Numbered from the stretch's first letter, positions 45,428 through 54,724 are shown. The stretch is 64,000 nucleotides of DNA from Sodalis praecaptivus (GCF_000517425.1 NZ_CP006569.1:2594760-2658759); one strand, 5' to 3'. Notes: generated by a model from the letters alone, not told the origin. A program made the numbers and translations.

Positions 45428-46438
45428 ATGCACGCCTTTGGCTTTTATCAACCGTTGCCGATAACCGCCCCCGATGCGCTGGTGGCGCTCGAGCTGCCGG
45501 AACCCACGCTGGGCGACTATGATTTGCTGGTGGAGGTGAAAGCGATTTCCGTCAACCCGGTGGATGTGAAGGTACGCGCCGGCTCGACCCCGGCGCCGGG
45601 CGAGGCGCGCATTCCCGGCTGGGACGCGGCGGGGATCGTATTGAAGACCGGCGCGCGCGTCAGCCGCTTTGCCGTCGGCGATCGGGTCTGGTATGCGGGG
45701 GATATCCGCCGCCCCGGCAGCTATGCCGAACGTCAGGCGGTGGACGAACGGCTCGTGGGCCCGATGCCTGCGACGCTGGATTTCGCCGAGGCCGCCGCAC
45801 TGCCGCTGACCGCCATTACCGCCTGGGAGTTGTTGTTCGACCGGCTCAAAGTTCAGCACCATGATCCCGCCGCGCCGGGCGCCCTGTTGGTGATCGGCGC
45901 CGCCGGCGGCGTCGGCTCGATTCTGTTGCAGTTGGCCCGCGCCCTGACGGGGCTTACCCTGGTCGCCACCGCCTCACGCGACGAAACGCGCCGCTGGGTG
46001 CAAACCCTGGGCGCGCACGCGGTCATCGATCACAGCCAACCTTGGGCGCCGCAGCTGGCGGACCAGGGCATTAGCCCTATCGATTATGTTATTGGTTTGA
46101 ATCACACCGACAGTTATATCCCGCAGATTATCGAGGTGCTCGCCCCCGAAGGGCAACTGGCGCTGATTGACGATCCACAGCAATTTGACATCGTCCCGTT
46201 TAAAAGCAAATCCCTTAGCGTGCATTGGGAACTGATGTTTACCCGCTCCCTCTATCAAACCCCGTCGCAGGCGCGGCAGCACGCCCTGCTGCGTCGGGTG
46301 GCGGAGCTGGTGGATCGGGGCGTGCTACGGACCACCCTGACCCGCCGCTTTGACGGTATCACGCTCGACAATCTGCGCCAGGCGCATACGCTGCTGGAAC
46401 AGGGTGCCACCCGCGGCAAAATCGTGCTGGTCCGGTAA
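45428..46438 (+). CDS. Zinc-independent alcohol dehydrogenase/quinone oxidoreductase family protein
   Basis: A 336-residue medium-chain dehydrogenase/reductase of the quinone-oxidoreductase type. It has the N-terminal GroES-like fold with ISVNPVDVKVRAG and GWDAAG, the NADPH-binding GAAGGVGSILLQLAR (about 156-170), and no structural-zinc Cys cluster. Members reduce quinones or enones with NADPH. GAGGAG lies upstream of ATG 45428. The LysR gene on the other strand, 145 bp away, probably regulates it. Confidence 0.87.
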   Translation: MHAFGFYQPLPITAPDALVALELPEPTLGDYDLLVEVKAISVNPVDVKVRAGSTPAPGEARIPGWDAAGIVLKTGARVSRFAVGDRVWYAGDIRRPGSYAERQAVDERLVGPMPATLDFAEAAALPLTAITAWELLFDRLKVQHHDPAAPGALLVIGAAGGVGSILLQLARALTGLTLVATASRDETRRWVQTLGAHAVIDHSQPWAPQLADQGISPIDYVIGLNHTDSYIPQIIEVLAPEGQLALIDDPQQFDIVPFKSKSLSVHWELMFTRSLYQTPSQARQHALLRRVAELVDRGVLRTTLTRRFDGITLDNLRQAHTLLEQGATRGKIVLVR

Positions 46439-46456
46439 CCTTGCCGCACCATAAAA

Positions 46457-46474
46457 CCGGCGCATTCGCGCCGG
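46457..46474 (+). terminator. Terminator-like hairpin after the oxidoreductase gene
   Basis: CCGGCGC (46457-46463) and GCGCCGG (46468-46474) form a perfect 7-bp stem with an ATTC loop, 18 bases after the stop. No T-run follows. Confidence 0.5.
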
Positions 46475-46797
46475 CTCTGGCCGCGCGCGTTCAGGCTTAT
46501 CCAGCAGCCCTGTTACCCTCCTTAAAGCGGTGGGAGCGATCTCACCGGGCCGGACCAGCGCGGGCGCCGGTACGCAGCTCCAATCGTGGCCTCACGCCAA
46601 TGCGCGCCGCCATCGGCGCGCGCGCCACCTCGTTATTCTCGCCGTCCTCGTCGTGCCCTCGCCTTCGCTACTCTCGCCGCCTGCTTGCATCAGGTTGCCC
46701 GCGCCGTTCCCATCGCTAGCTTCGCCGTCATTTCCATCGCCGTTCAGTACCGCCTGAAGGCGTTCCCGCCATCCCACCCCACAGCGCGTTATGCGTT

Positions 46798-46864
46798 ATA
46801 TGTCATATATTTTAACGCTAATAATTACCTTATATTGACATCCGCCTAACATCACGACTACATA
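46798..46864 (+). promoter_or_regulatory. Promoter and palindrome upstream of the IclR gene
   Basis: TTGACA at 46835-46840 is a perfect -35 hexamer; a poor -10 match (TACATA, 46859-46864) follows after 18 bp. The palindrome ATATGTCATAT (46798-46808) lies 26 bases upstream and could be an operator for the regulator itself. Confidence 0.4.
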
Positions 46865-46922
46865 AAGAGTATGTCTACGAAACAGAAACAGTGTTCCTTA
46901 TAGCGGGACACCAAGGATGACC

Positions 46923-47654
46923 ATGAAATCGTTGCGCAACGCGCTGCGTATTCTTGACGCCTTCAGCCTACAGCGGCCGGTCTGGGGCGTGCGCGAGCTC
47001 AGCCAATACAGTGGACTCTCTCCCTCGGTGGTACAGCGCGCGCTGGCGGCTTTCCGCGACGGCGGTTTCCTACAGCAGTGTCCGCAAAGCAAACGTTATG
47101 AGCCCGGCGCGCGTTTTTGGGAATACGGCCAGATCTTCCGCTCACGCCTGCGCCTGGACGATGTTATCGCCCGCGAACTGCGCGCGCTGGCGGACGCCAG
47201 CGGCGAAACCGCCTGGTTCACGGTATTGGATAATGAGCAGGCGTTGTGCGTGCAGGTGGCACAAAGCGCCAGAGACGTCATCATCGCCATTCGCAGCGGC
47301 GAGCGTACGCCGCTCTTCCTCGGTTCACGCGGCAAAGTGATGCTGGCCTTTATGCCGCCGGCGCTGCGCGAGCGCCAGCTACGGCAGGTAACCGCGCCGG
47401 CCGCCCAACGGCGGCTGCTCGACGCTCTCGCTACCATCAAACGTCAAGGCTGGTGGCTATCGCGCGGCGAACGTCTTGAGAACGTGACCGGGCTTAGCGT
47501 TCCCCTGTTCAACGCCGGCGGTGAGGTGTTTGCCTCCTTGACGTTGGGCGGGCCGACGTCACGGCTGCCGGAAAAGGTGACAATGTCACATTTACCTGCC
47601 CTTCTCGCCGCCCGCCGCGCCATTGCCGCCTGCTGGCATACCCTCAACGGATGA
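46923..47654 (+). CDS. IclR family transcriptional regulator
   Basis: A 243-residue IclR-type regulator. The N-terminal winged helix (about 1-65) reads LRILDAFSLQRPVWGVRELSQYSGLSPSVVQRALA; the effector domain carries ETAWFTVLDNEQALCV and RTPLFLGSRGKVMLAF, typical for the family. ATG 46923 is preferred because AAGG lies six bases upstream; ATG 46917 is too close. It precedes a hydrolase and an MFS importer in the same direction (spacings 13 and -8 bases), so it probably controls this small catabolic operon. Confidence 0.88.
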   Translation: MKSLRNALRILDAFSLQRPVWGVRELSQYSGLSPSVVQRALAAFRDGGFLQQCPQSKRYEPGARFWEYGQIFRSRLRLDDVIARELRALADASGETAWFTVLDNEQALCVQVAQSARDVIIAIRSGERTPLFLGSRGKVMLAFMPPALRERQLRQVTAPAAQRRLLDALATIKRQGWWLSRGERLENVTGLSVPLFNAGGEVFASLTLGGPTSRLPEKVTMSHLPALLAARRAIAACWHTLNG

Positions 47655-47667
47655 TAGGAATGATGCA

Positions 47668-48675
47668 ATGACGTTACCGGCCGCGTATTCCCTGCGGGAA
47701 ATGGGATCGTTTCATCTCGGCGCGACGCCGCAAACCGTTTCCGGCGCCGCGGTCAGCGACTATGTGCTGGCGCCCGGCGGCGTGCCGGTAAGCATCGACC
47801 CTAACGGCACCACCAGCGTTGGCCAGGCCTGGGTACAGTATTTCCTGCCGGCTACCGCCGAGCAGCGCCTGCCGCTCAGCTTCTGGCATGGCGGTTCGCT
47901 GACCGGCGCGATGTGGGAAACCACGCCGGACGGCCGCGAGGGGTGGCTACACTATTTTCTGCGCCGCGGCTGGCCGGTGTACAACGTCGACGCCGTCGAG
48001 CGTGGTCGAGCCGGCTGGGCCCCGCGCGACCCGCATTTTGCCTCGCCGGCCATTCTGCGTACCGCCGAGGACAGTTTTTGCCAGTTTCGCATCGGCGCCC
48101 GCGTCCCGCGGGCAACGCCCGACGCCCTGCGGGCCGCCGCCTACCCCCATTGCCAATTTCCGCTCGCCGCGTTCGAGCAGTTCATGTGTCAAGTGGTGCC
48201 ACGCTGGGCCACCACCGATGATTTGATCCTCAACGCCTATTGCCGGCTGCTGGACCGTCTAGGGCCGCAGATTATCATCGCCCATTCTCAAGGCGCGGCG
48301 TTTGCGCTACGCGCCGCCGCTCGCCGGCCGGATAAGGTCAAAGCCATCGTTGCCATCGAACCGGCGCAGGGCGGCGGCGAGGAGGCGCTGACGGCGCTGG
48401 CCGCAATCCCGCTGCTGCTGGTGTATGGCGATAATTTACACCTCGATGCGCGCTGGCCGCAGATCCGCGCGCGCACCGACGCCTATTTTGCCCAACTTTC
48501 CGCCCGCGGCGCGCGGGTGGATATCCTGGATCTCCCCCGGGCGGGTCTGCTGGGGAATTCGCACATGTTGATGATGGAACATAACAACCACGCTATTGCC
48601 GCGCTCATCGCGCGCTGGCTGATGGACATTCCCGGCGCGAGCCGCGCCGCTGTTGGAGACGATGTTGATGGATAA
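47668..48675 (+). CDS. Alpha/beta hydrolase (esterase-like)
   Basis: A 335-residue protein without a signal peptide. The N-terminal HGGSLTGAMWE resembles an oxyanion-hole loop, the nucleophile elbow is IAHSQGAAFALRAAA, and the C-terminal NSHMLMMEHNN supplies the catalytic His. It thus belongs to the alpha/beta hydrolases, probably an esterase. It sits between an IclR regulator and an MFS importer, so it may hydrolyse the compound that the transporter brings in. GATAGGAATGATGCA precedes the ATG. The substrate is unknown. Confidence 0.75.
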   Translation: MTLPAAYSLREMGSFHLGATPQTVSGAAVSDYVLAPGGVPVSIDPNGTTSVGQAWVQYFLPATAEQRLPLSFWHGGSLTGAMWETTPDGREGWLHYFLRRGWPVYNVDAVERGRAGWAPRDPHFASPAILRTAEDSFCQFRIGARVPRATPDALRAAAYPHCQFPLAAFEQFMCQVVPRWATTDDLILNAYCRLLDRLGPQIIIAHSQGAAFALRAAARRPDKVKAIVAIEPAQGGGEEALTALAAIPLLLVYGDNLHLDARWPQIRARTDAYFAQLSARGARVDILDLPRAGLLGNSHMLMMEHNNHAIAALIARWLMDIPGASRAAVGDDVDG

Positions 48676-49963
48676 TGTGAGCGAGCTTGAAACCACCACC
48701 CTGCGCAAAGTTGCGCTGCGGCTGATGCCCCTTTTGACCTTAGGCTATTTTCTGGCGTCGCTGGATCGCGTCAACGTAGGCTTTGCCGCTTTGCAAATGA
48801 ATGACGACGTCGGCCTGTCCGCGGCGGCGTTTGGCCTCGGCGCCGGGCTTTTTTTCGTCGCCTACTGCTTTTTCGCCGTGCCCTGCAACGTGATGATGGT
48901 CAAAGTCGGCGCGCGCCGCTGGCTGTCGCTGGTGATGGTGGCCTGGGGCGTTATCTCAAGCGCCATGGCGCTGGTGCAAGGCCCGTGGTCATTCTACGTC
49001 CTGCGCTTTTTGCTGGGGATCGCTGAAGCGGGTTTCTTCCCCGGGGTGATTTACTTTTTTACCCTGTGGTTCCCAAAGACCGTGCGCGGGCGGATGGTGG
49101 CGATATTGATGATGGCGCTGCCGCTGAGTAGCGTGCTCGGGTCCCCCGTTTCCGCCGCACTGCTGTTGACCGATGGCGTCCTGCAGCTGCGCGGCTGGCA
49201 TTGGTTATTCATTATCGAAGGGATACCGGCGGTCGCGCTCGGCCTGTTGGCGCTACTGATTTTGCCGCGCGATGTGCAGTCCGCCCGCTGGCTGACGGTG
49301 CCGCAGCGCGACTGGTTGACCCGCGAACTGCGCGAACCTGAGGCGGCGGCGGCCCTGCCCCGCGAGCCGTTGTGGCGCCAGCTGTTCAATAAACAGGTGC
49401 TACTATTAACGCTGGTGTATATGGGGGGAACGGCGGTAACCAACGGCCTGTCGCTGTGGCAACCGCAAATGATTAAGAGCTTCCATATGTCCACTATGCA
49501 AATAGGGCTGCTGAACGCCATCCCGTTTGCCATCGCCAGTCTGGCGATGTACCTCTGGGGCGCCCATTCGGATAAGCATCGTGAGCGGACCTGGCACACC
49601 TGCCTGCCGCTGCTCCTGGGCGCCGCCGGGTTGGCCGGCACCATGTGGGTCTCCACCCTTGGCCCCACCATTGCAGTATTGTGCGTGGCGATTATCGCCG
49701 CATCGATGATTAAGGGCCCCTTCTGGGCGATGGCTACCGAACAGTTACCGGCCCAGACCGCGGCCGTGGCGATAGGACAAATTAACGCGCTGAATAACCT
49801 TGGGGTCTTTGCCGGCACCTGGCTTATCGGCACGATCCGTACCGCCACCGGCAGCTTTACCTATGCGCTGGCGCCGCTGGTGGCGCTGTCGCTGGCGGCC
49901 AGCCTGGCCGCCTGGTATCTGGGCAGGCGGCGCCCCGTCACCCAGCCGCTTAACGCCAAATAA
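48668..49963 (+). CDS. MFS transporter, anion:cation symporter family
   Basis: A 431-residue 12-segment importer of the ACS (aromatic acid/sugar acid symporter) family: LGYFLASLDRVNVGFAALQMNDDVGLS in segment 1, GIAEAGFFPGVIYFFTLWFP in segments 4-5, and WLFIIEGIPAVALGLLALLILP. Such transporters import organic anions (phthalate, tartrate, hydroxyphenylacetate types). ATG 48668 has GGAG nine bases upstream and overlaps the hydrolase stop by 8 bases, indicating co-translation. Confidence 0.87.
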   Translation: MDNVSELETTTLRKVALRLMPLLTLGYFLASLDRVNVGFAALQMNDDVGLSAAAFGLGAGLFFVAYCFFAVPCNVMMVKVGARRWLSLVMVAWGVISSAMALVQGPWSFYVLRFLLGIAEAGFFPGVIYFFTLWFPKTVRGRMVAILMMALPLSSVLGSPVSAALLLTDGVLQLRGWHWLFIIEGIPAVALGLLALLILPRDVQSARWLTVPQRDWLTRELREPEAAAALPREPLWRQLFNKQVLLLTLVYMGGTAVTNGLSLWQPQMIKSFHMSTMQIGLLNAIPFAIASLAMYLWGAHSDKHRERTWHTCLPLLLGAAGLAGTMWVSTLGPTIAVLCVAIIAASMIKGPFWAMATEQLPAQTAAVAIGQINALNNLGVFAGTWLIGTIRTATGSFTYALAPLVALSLAASLAAWYLGRRRPVTQPLNAK

Positions 49964-49994
49964 CCGCCGAACGCAGGATACGGGCACCGGCCTT

Positions 49995-50097
49995 GGCCGG
50001 CAGGCGTCTACATTCGGTTTCGGCGCGGCGGTATCGGAGGCGCGGCCGGCGTCTAGATGCGATCCCGGCGCGGGATTATGGGGGGCGCGGCCGGCGG
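49995..50097. repeat. 45-bp tandem repeat, about 2.3 copies
   Basis: Copies share GGCCGGC, GTCTA, CGGCGCGG and TAT-GG-GGCGC landmarks, spaced 45 bp (for example GTCTA at 50006 and 50051). The first copy has a 4-bp insertion. The array lies downstream of the MFS gene in the 282-bp spacer before the end of ssuB. Confidence 0.65.
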
Positions 50098-50245
50098 CAT
50101 TCCTTTGCATGCCCTCTCGGCGACGGCCTTCAGCCGCCCGCGGTCTCGTCCAGCTCTTGCGGCCGCGCTCAAGACGACGCGCCTTCCCTGACGACAGGCG
50201 CCGACAAGCCCGCGCCGCCGCGGGGAGCATGAGCACCTCTCGTCG

Positions 50246-51022
50246 TTATCCCCGCTGAGCGTAACGCGCGACGGGCGGTTGGCCGGCAGGATGCAAAATC
50301 GGATCGAGGACCTCTGCCTCCAGCGCCGCCAGCCGGGCGTTGCCGCGCCGCCGCGGACGCGGCACATCCACCAGCACATCCAGCGCGATCCGCCCCGCGT
50401 CGATCAACACCACGCGATCCGCCAACGCCACCGCCTCGCTGACGTCGTGGGTCACCAGCAGTACGGTAAAACCGTGCTGGCGCCACAGGGATTCGATCAA
50501 CGCCTGCATCTCGATACGCGTTAGCGCGTCGAGCGCGCCCAAAGGTTCATCCAACAACAGCAGCGACGGTCGATGAATCAACGCGCGCGCCAGCGCTACC
50601 CGCTGTTTCTGGCCACCGGACAGCGCGGCGGGCCACTCGCCGGCGCGGTGCTCCAGCCCGACCGCCGCCAGCGCTTCGTCGGCCTCCCGCCGCCAGTCGC
50701 CCTTAAGCCCGAGCCCCACGTTATCACGCACCGTTTTCCAGGGAAGCAGTCGCGCATCCTGGAACATTAAACGGGTCGAGTCGCGCTCCTCGTCGAGGCT
50801 GCCGTTGCCGGCGTTCAACGCGCCGCCATCGGGTTTTTCCAGCCCGGCCAGCAGGCGCAGCAACGTGCTTTTACCGCAGCCGCTGCGGCCCACTACCGCC
50901 ACAAATTGGCCGGCCGGGATGGCGAGATCGATCTGATTAAGCACCTGGCGCGGGCCGTAATGCTTTTCCAGCCGGCTGATGTGCAGCGGCGTACCGCCGG
51001 TAATTCTTGCCGCGGAGGTCAT
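50246..51022 (-). CDS. ssuB: Aliphatic sulfonate ABC transporter ATP-binding protein
   Basis: A 258-residue ABC ATPase of the nitrate/taurine/sulfonate class. Walker A is GRSGCGKST (about 45-53), the Q-loop is [13 protein letters not shown] (the LLPW motif is typical of this class), the signature is LSGGQKQR, and Walker [13 protein letters not shown] is followed by the H-loop THD. AAGGAG precedes ATG 51022, which overlaps the ssuC stop (ATGA). It energises import of alkanesulfonates as a sulfur source. The usual ssuA, ssuD and ssuE are not next to it. Confidence 0.9.
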   Translation of the reverse strand: MTSAARITGGTPLHISRLEKHYGPRQVLNQIDLAIPAGQFVAVVGRSGCGKSTLLRLLAGLEKPDGGALNAGNGSLDEERDSTRLMFQDARLLPWKTVRDNVGLGLKGDWRREADEALAAVGLEHRAGEWPAALSGGQKQRVALARALIHRPSLLLLDEPLGALDALTRIEMQALIESLWRQHGFTVLLVTHDVSEAVALADRVVLIDAGRIALDVLVDVPRPRRRGNARLAALEAEVLDPILHPAGQPPVARYAQRG

Positions 51023-51858
51023 ACTGTCGTCTCCTTATGCTGATAGGCCGGATGCCAGCGCAGCCAAACGCGCTCCAGTAACAGGGTGCAGACGTCGGCC
51101 AGCTTGCCCAGCAGGGCATAGAGGATGATCGCGACCACCACCACATCGGTTTGCAGGAATTCACGGGCGTTCATCGCCAGGTAGCCGATACCCGAGCTGG
51201 CGGAAATGGTTTCCGCCACGATAAGCGTCAGCCACATCAGGCCAAGGGAAAAGCGCATCCCGACCATAATCGACGGCAGCGCCCCGGGTAAGATGACTTG
51301 GCGAAACAGGGAAAAACCCGACAGCCCATAACTGCGCGCCATCTCCAGCAGACCGCGGTCAATATTGCGAATACCGTGATAGGTATTCAGGTACATCGGA
51401 AACAGCGTACCGAGCGCCACCAGGAATATCTTGGCGGTTTCATCAATACCGAACCACAGGATGACCAGCGGAATCAGCGCCAGGTGGGGAACATTGCGCA
51501 GCATTTGCACCGACGTATCCAGCAGCCGCTCGCCGAGGCGGGACAGACCGGTAATGAACCCCAGAATCAGCCCGATCCCGCCGCCTATCGCAAAACCGAT
51601 AAAGGCACGGGCGCTGCTGATGGCCAGGTTGGCCGCCAGCTCGCCGCTCTCGGTCAGACGCCAAAAGGTTTGGGCGATAGCCACCGGCGCCGGCAGGATG
51701 CGGCTGGATAACCATCCGGCCTGGGCCGCCCCTTGCCAGATAAGGATCAATACAATGGGCAGCGCCCAGGGCGCCAGCGCATGGGCGAGACGCCGTGGCG
51801 AGACGTGCCGCGGCCGGACGGCGTGCTTTTTTGCTGGATCGAGCGGGATAATCGCCAT
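51019..51858 (-). CDS. ssuC: Aliphatic sulfonate ABC transporter permease
   Basis: A 279-residue inner-membrane permease with about six membrane segments and the EAA-type loop ([25 protein letters not shown]) that docks the ATPase. The conserved [15 protein letters not shown] and [20 protein letters not shown] segments are SsuC-like (E. coli 263 residues; here with a longer N-terminus). ATAAGGAGCACT fixes the start at 51858. It overlaps ssuB by 4 bases. The substrate-binding protein is probably the ssuA product encoded at 28759. Confidence 0.9.
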   Translation of the reverse strand: MAIIPLDPAKKHAVRPRHVSPRRLAHALAPWALPIVLILIWQGAAQAGWLSSRILPAPVAIAQTFWRLTESGELAANLAISSARAFIGFAIGGGIGLILGFITGLSRLGERLLDTSVQMLRNVPHLALIPLVILWFGIDETAKIFLVALGTLFPMYLNTYHGIRNIDRGLLEMARSYGLSGFSLFRQVILPGALPSIMVGMRFSLGLMWLTLIVAETISASSGIGYLAMNAREFLQTDVVVVAIILYALLGKLADVCTLLLERVWLRWHPAYQHKETTV

Positions 51859-52374
51859 AGTGCTCCTTATTAAACTGGATTCCGTGGCGCGGCCTGGCGG
51901 GCAAAGCATGCCGCCACTGCGCACCGTTGCCGATATCGCCGACGAAGACCGTCATGGCAAACGCCATCACCGCACCCGGAATACGACCGCGTTAGGCTGC
52001 GGTCGATGCGCCGCTCGCGCGGGCTCGCAGCACCTCGAGATTACGGGGGCCAAACCGCCCGCTGAACTGGATAGCGATGCCGTTTGACCCCGGCAGGGAC
52101 GACCTGCCGGCATTGATTCACTGGTACCATAGTCCGGGCGTTAAGGGGTGTGAAATTAATTTTTTCGCTAACGTAAGCTAAAAATAGGCTTAGCGTCAGC
52201 GGCGCCGGTGACCCGGTCGCAGCCCGCCCTTGCAGGCCGCGCCGGTGTCGGCGAGGATACGGGCTGACGTTAACATTGAATGAAATCGAGAATTATTTCT
52301 ATTAGCTTTAAGAGATGGTAAAGTTGCGCGCTATCGGCAGTAATCCGTGCGACAGGCGATGTAAGGAGCGACAG
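51859..52374. other. 516-bp spacer between ssuC and the siderophore reductase gene
   Basis: No intact gene is present; ssuD, expected upstream of ssuC, is missing. There is an 8-bp perfect hairpin CCGGCAGG-N5-CCTGCCGG (52090-52110) and, near the right end, a Fur-box-like A/T-rich stretch. A minus-strand frame around 51990-52090 looks slightly protein-like, but I could not identify it. Confidence 0.4.
52282..52303. promoter_or_regulatory. Possible Fur box
   Basis: The stretch GAAATCGAGAATTATTTC with the following TATT resembles the GAGAATTATT core of enterobacterial Fur boxes. It lies about 75-90 bases upstream of the siderophore-interacting protein gene, where iron control would be expected. 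Confidence 0.4.
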
Positions 52375-53277
52375 GTGTCATCAGGGCCATCCAGTTATAA
52401 GATTTTTGATGTAACGCTGAAAGAACGATATGCGATTACCCCGTCATTGCAGCGCTGTGTATTTTACGGCGAAGACGTGACGGCAATGGCCCGCCATGCG
52501 CCGGATCAACGCATTAAGGTGGTGCTGCCGCTGGCCAGCGGCGAGCCCCCCGCCCTGGAGGATAACGGGGAATGGTACCCCTCCTGGCTAGCGCTGCCCG
52601 CCGAGCGGCGTCCGCCGCTGCGCACCTATACCTTGCGTAATGTCCGGCCTGAGCAGGGCGAGGTGGATATCGAATTTGTCATGCACGGCGATAACGGCCC
52701 GGCGTCGCGCTGGGTTAGCCAGGCCCGCGCCGGCGACCGCCTACAGCTTATCGCGCCCAATGCCGCATTCAATGGCCATAGCGGCGGGTTTGAATGGCTT
52801 CCCCCTGACGCGGTGCGCCAGGTGCTGCTGGTCGCCGATGAAACCGCGCTGCCTGCGGCGCTGGGGATACTGGAATCCTTGGCTCAACTGCCAACGCCAC
52901 CGCAGGTGCAGGCGTTTTTTGAAGTACCGCTTAGCGCCGATTTCCACAACCTGGACCATTATGCCTTCGCCACCGTCCATTGGCTGGCGCGCGAGCACTC
53001 CCATCAGCCTTATGGTCAGGCGCTGCTGGCGGCGCTGCAAACTCGGCTGGTGATCCCCGCGGATGCGCCTCGTACCCAGGATGAGGCGGCGCAGGCTATC
53101 CTGCGGCCGGAGCTGGAGCAGATGTGGGAAAGCGCCGCGCCGGCCCATTCGGCGTTTTACGGCTGGATCGCCTGCGAATCGTCGGGGGTGAAAGCCATTC
53201 GCCGCTATTTGATTCATACCTGCGGCCTGCAGCGGGAGACCCTTAGCCTGATGGCCTATTGGTGTCACGGCCGCTGA
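52375..53277 (+). CDS. Siderophore-interacting protein (ferric-siderophore reductase, YqjH/ViuB family)
   Basis: A 300-residue flavoprotein of the siderophore-interacting family, which reduces ferric siderophores in the cytoplasm. The FAD-binding RTYTLRN motif is followed by IEFVMHGDNGPASRWVSQARAGD, and the NAD(P)-binding half has LLVADETALPAALGIL and AFYGWIACESSGVKAIRRYL. GTG 52375 is favoured because AAGGAG lies eight bases upstream; ATG 52315 in the same frame is an alternative. Its end overlaps the convergent acyltransferase gene by 13 bases. A possible Fur box lies upstream. Confidence 0.88.
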   Translation: MSSGPSSYKIFDVTLKERYAITPSLQRCVFYGEDVTAMARHAPDQRIKVVLPLASGEPPALEDNGEWYPSWLALPAERRPPLRTYTLRNVRPEQGEVDIEFVMHGDNGPASRWVSQARAGDRLQLIAPNAAFNGHSGGFEWLPPDAVRQVLLVADETALPAALGILESLAQLPTPPQVQAFFEVPLSADFHNLDHYAFATVHWLAREHSHQPYGQALLAALQTRLVIPADAPRTQDEAAQAILRPELEQMWESAAPAHSAFYGWIACESSGVKAIRRYLIHTCGLQRETLSLMAYWCHGR

Positions 53278-54512
53278 TCCCCGCTCACGGCGCTGAGCTC
53301 AATGGCATCCCTCTGGCGACCGGCGCGCGGGCGCGGCCCGCCGTGCGCCAGCTGCATAAACGGCGCCTCGACATTGATAAACGTCAGCGCGCTGAGGATA
53401 AACACCGCCACAAAGGCGATAGACAAGGCGATAAACGGCCCCCAGTGCGGATAAATCCAATGGAAACTGAGGGTCAACACCAGACCGTGCAGTAAATAGC
53501 TGCTGTAGCTTATGATCCCACCAAAGCGCAGCGACCGGCAGCGCAATGCACCAAACAGGTCATTGCCGCTGGCGGTGATAAGGAAAAAAACCGCAATCAG
53601 CAGCGCCGACAGCCCAGTGTAGGCAAAGTCAAACAGGAAGAAACTCAGGCCGACGCTGCCCAGCGCCACTGCCGCCAGCGCGTATTTCCACCCCGGCCTG
53701 CTCAGCAGCGCCGCCGTCTCGGCCTTGAACCCCGGGCTGGTGTGCAAGGTGGCGGTCAGCATGCCGCAAACGAAGGCAAACAAAATGCTGTATTGCAGCG
53801 CCGAGATCGCCTGCGCCCAGTGTAACCCCAGCAGCACCAGGACCACCGCACTTAGCACCACCAGCCCGCGCAGGCGTTGCCGAGCGAATAGCGCCAGCAA
53901 CGGAAACAGCAGATAAAACTTCACCTCTACGGCTAACGTCCAGAACACGCCGCAGAGTATTAGCCAGCCGGGTTTACCGTCGGTGAGCGACATGCCGTTG
54001 ATGAAGCCGAACGATAGCCAGGAGGCCAGCGAACGCAGCAGATAGCCGCCGTTCATGTTCGCGGTAAAACCGATAGCGCTGGACAGTAAATAGACCCCCG
54101 CCACCGCGACGAGGTACATTGGCAACAGACGGTAGACTCGCCGCCGATAAAAGGTGGCCGTCTCCCCGACGCCGTGCGTGAGCGCCTTGGTCCAAAAAAG
54201 ATAACCGGTAATCATAAAAAAAATCGTCACGCCGAACGACCCCAACTGGGTGAGGATCCGCGGCACCAGCGCGTTAAAATCGGCAATATAGCCGGCGTTG
54301 ATGCGCCAATCGGCATGCATGAACAGATTGGTCATCAAAATTCCGTGATGAATAATCACGCTGACCGCCGCCAGGCCGCGGAGACCATCGATGATGACAA
54401 ATTTGCCGTTATCGTCCATCTGGGCGGCGAACGGCTTACGCATCAGCGGAGACAGCAGCAGGCAGGTGACAAACGGAATAACGCACAGGGAGAGGTAGAG
54501 TAAAGCAGGCAT
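53265..54512 (-). CDS. Acyltransferase family 3 membrane protein
   Basis: A 415-residue, 10-11-segment membrane protein of the acyltransferase-3 (OafA/NodX-like) family. The signature IDGLRGLAAVSVIIHHG (with the catalytic-type His) is at about residues 41-57, followed by FFMITGYLFW and RRRVYRLLPMYL. Such enzymes O-acetylate or otherwise acylate exported glycans. No glycan genes are next to it, so the acceptor is unknown. It overlaps the 3' end of the convergent reductase gene by 13 bases and has a charged C-terminal tail. Confidence 0.88.
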   Translation of the reverse strand: MPALLYLSLCVIPFVTCLLLSPLMRKPFAAQMDDNGKFVIIDGLRGLAAVSVIIHHGILMTNLFMHADWRINAGYIADFNALVPRILTQLGSFGVTIFFMITGYLFWTKALTHGVGETATFYRRRVYRLLPMYLVAVAGVYLLSSAIGFTANMNGGYLLRSLASWLSFGFINGMSLTDGKPGWLILCGVFWTLAVEVKFYLLFPLLALFARQRLRGLVVLSAVVLVLLGLHWAQAISALQYSILFAFVCGMLTATLHTSPGFKAETAALLSRPGWKYALAAVALGSVGLSFFLFDFAYTGLSALLIAVFFLITASGNDLFGALRCRSLRFGGIISYSSYLLHGLVLTLSFHWIYPHWGPFIALSIAFVAVFILSALTFINVEAPFMQLAHGGPRPRAGRQRDAIELSAVSGDQRP

Positions 54513-54586
54513 AAAAAACCCATCTGGAGCAAAAGCTATTCAGCTTAGAACATGCCCGGCGGCGCCGGCAAGGCGTTCAGCCCCCG

Positions 54587-54629
54587 ATGCCCGTGCGAGC
54601 GGCATGGTCAAAGCCGTTCGCACGGGCAT
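54587..54629. repeat. 17-bp inverted repeat between acyltransferase and pilus genes
   Basis: ATGCCCGTGCGAGCGGC (54587-54603) pairs along its whole length with GCCGTTCGCACGGGCAT (54613-54629), with one G-T pair and a 9-base loop. It is a very stable hairpin downstream of the pilus operon, but neither side has a T-run. An A8/T6 run with flanking ACAGAA/TTCTGT lies 25 bases away and could complete a terminator. Confidence 0.65.
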
Positions 54630-54724
54630 TATCGGCCTGCAAACGCCTGTATTGCGACAGAAAAAAAAGTTTTTTCAACTTCTGTAAACCCTTGGTTTCC
54701 AGATATTTCCACCCTTCCGCCACC

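Larger units (their letters stand above)
46439..46922. other. 484-bp spacer before the IclR gene
   Basis: The first part has a terminator-like hairpin (46457-46474) followed by GC-rich sequence without a credible gene. The last 130 bases are A/T-rich and contain an ATATG-T-CATAT palindrome and a perfect -35 hexamer (listed separately). Confidence 0.45.

Noticed and set aside
51990-52110. Remnant of ssuD upstream of ssuC
   Set aside because: A short minus-strand stretch looks slightly protein-like, but I could not match it to SsuD; a translated search would be needed before calling a pseudogene.
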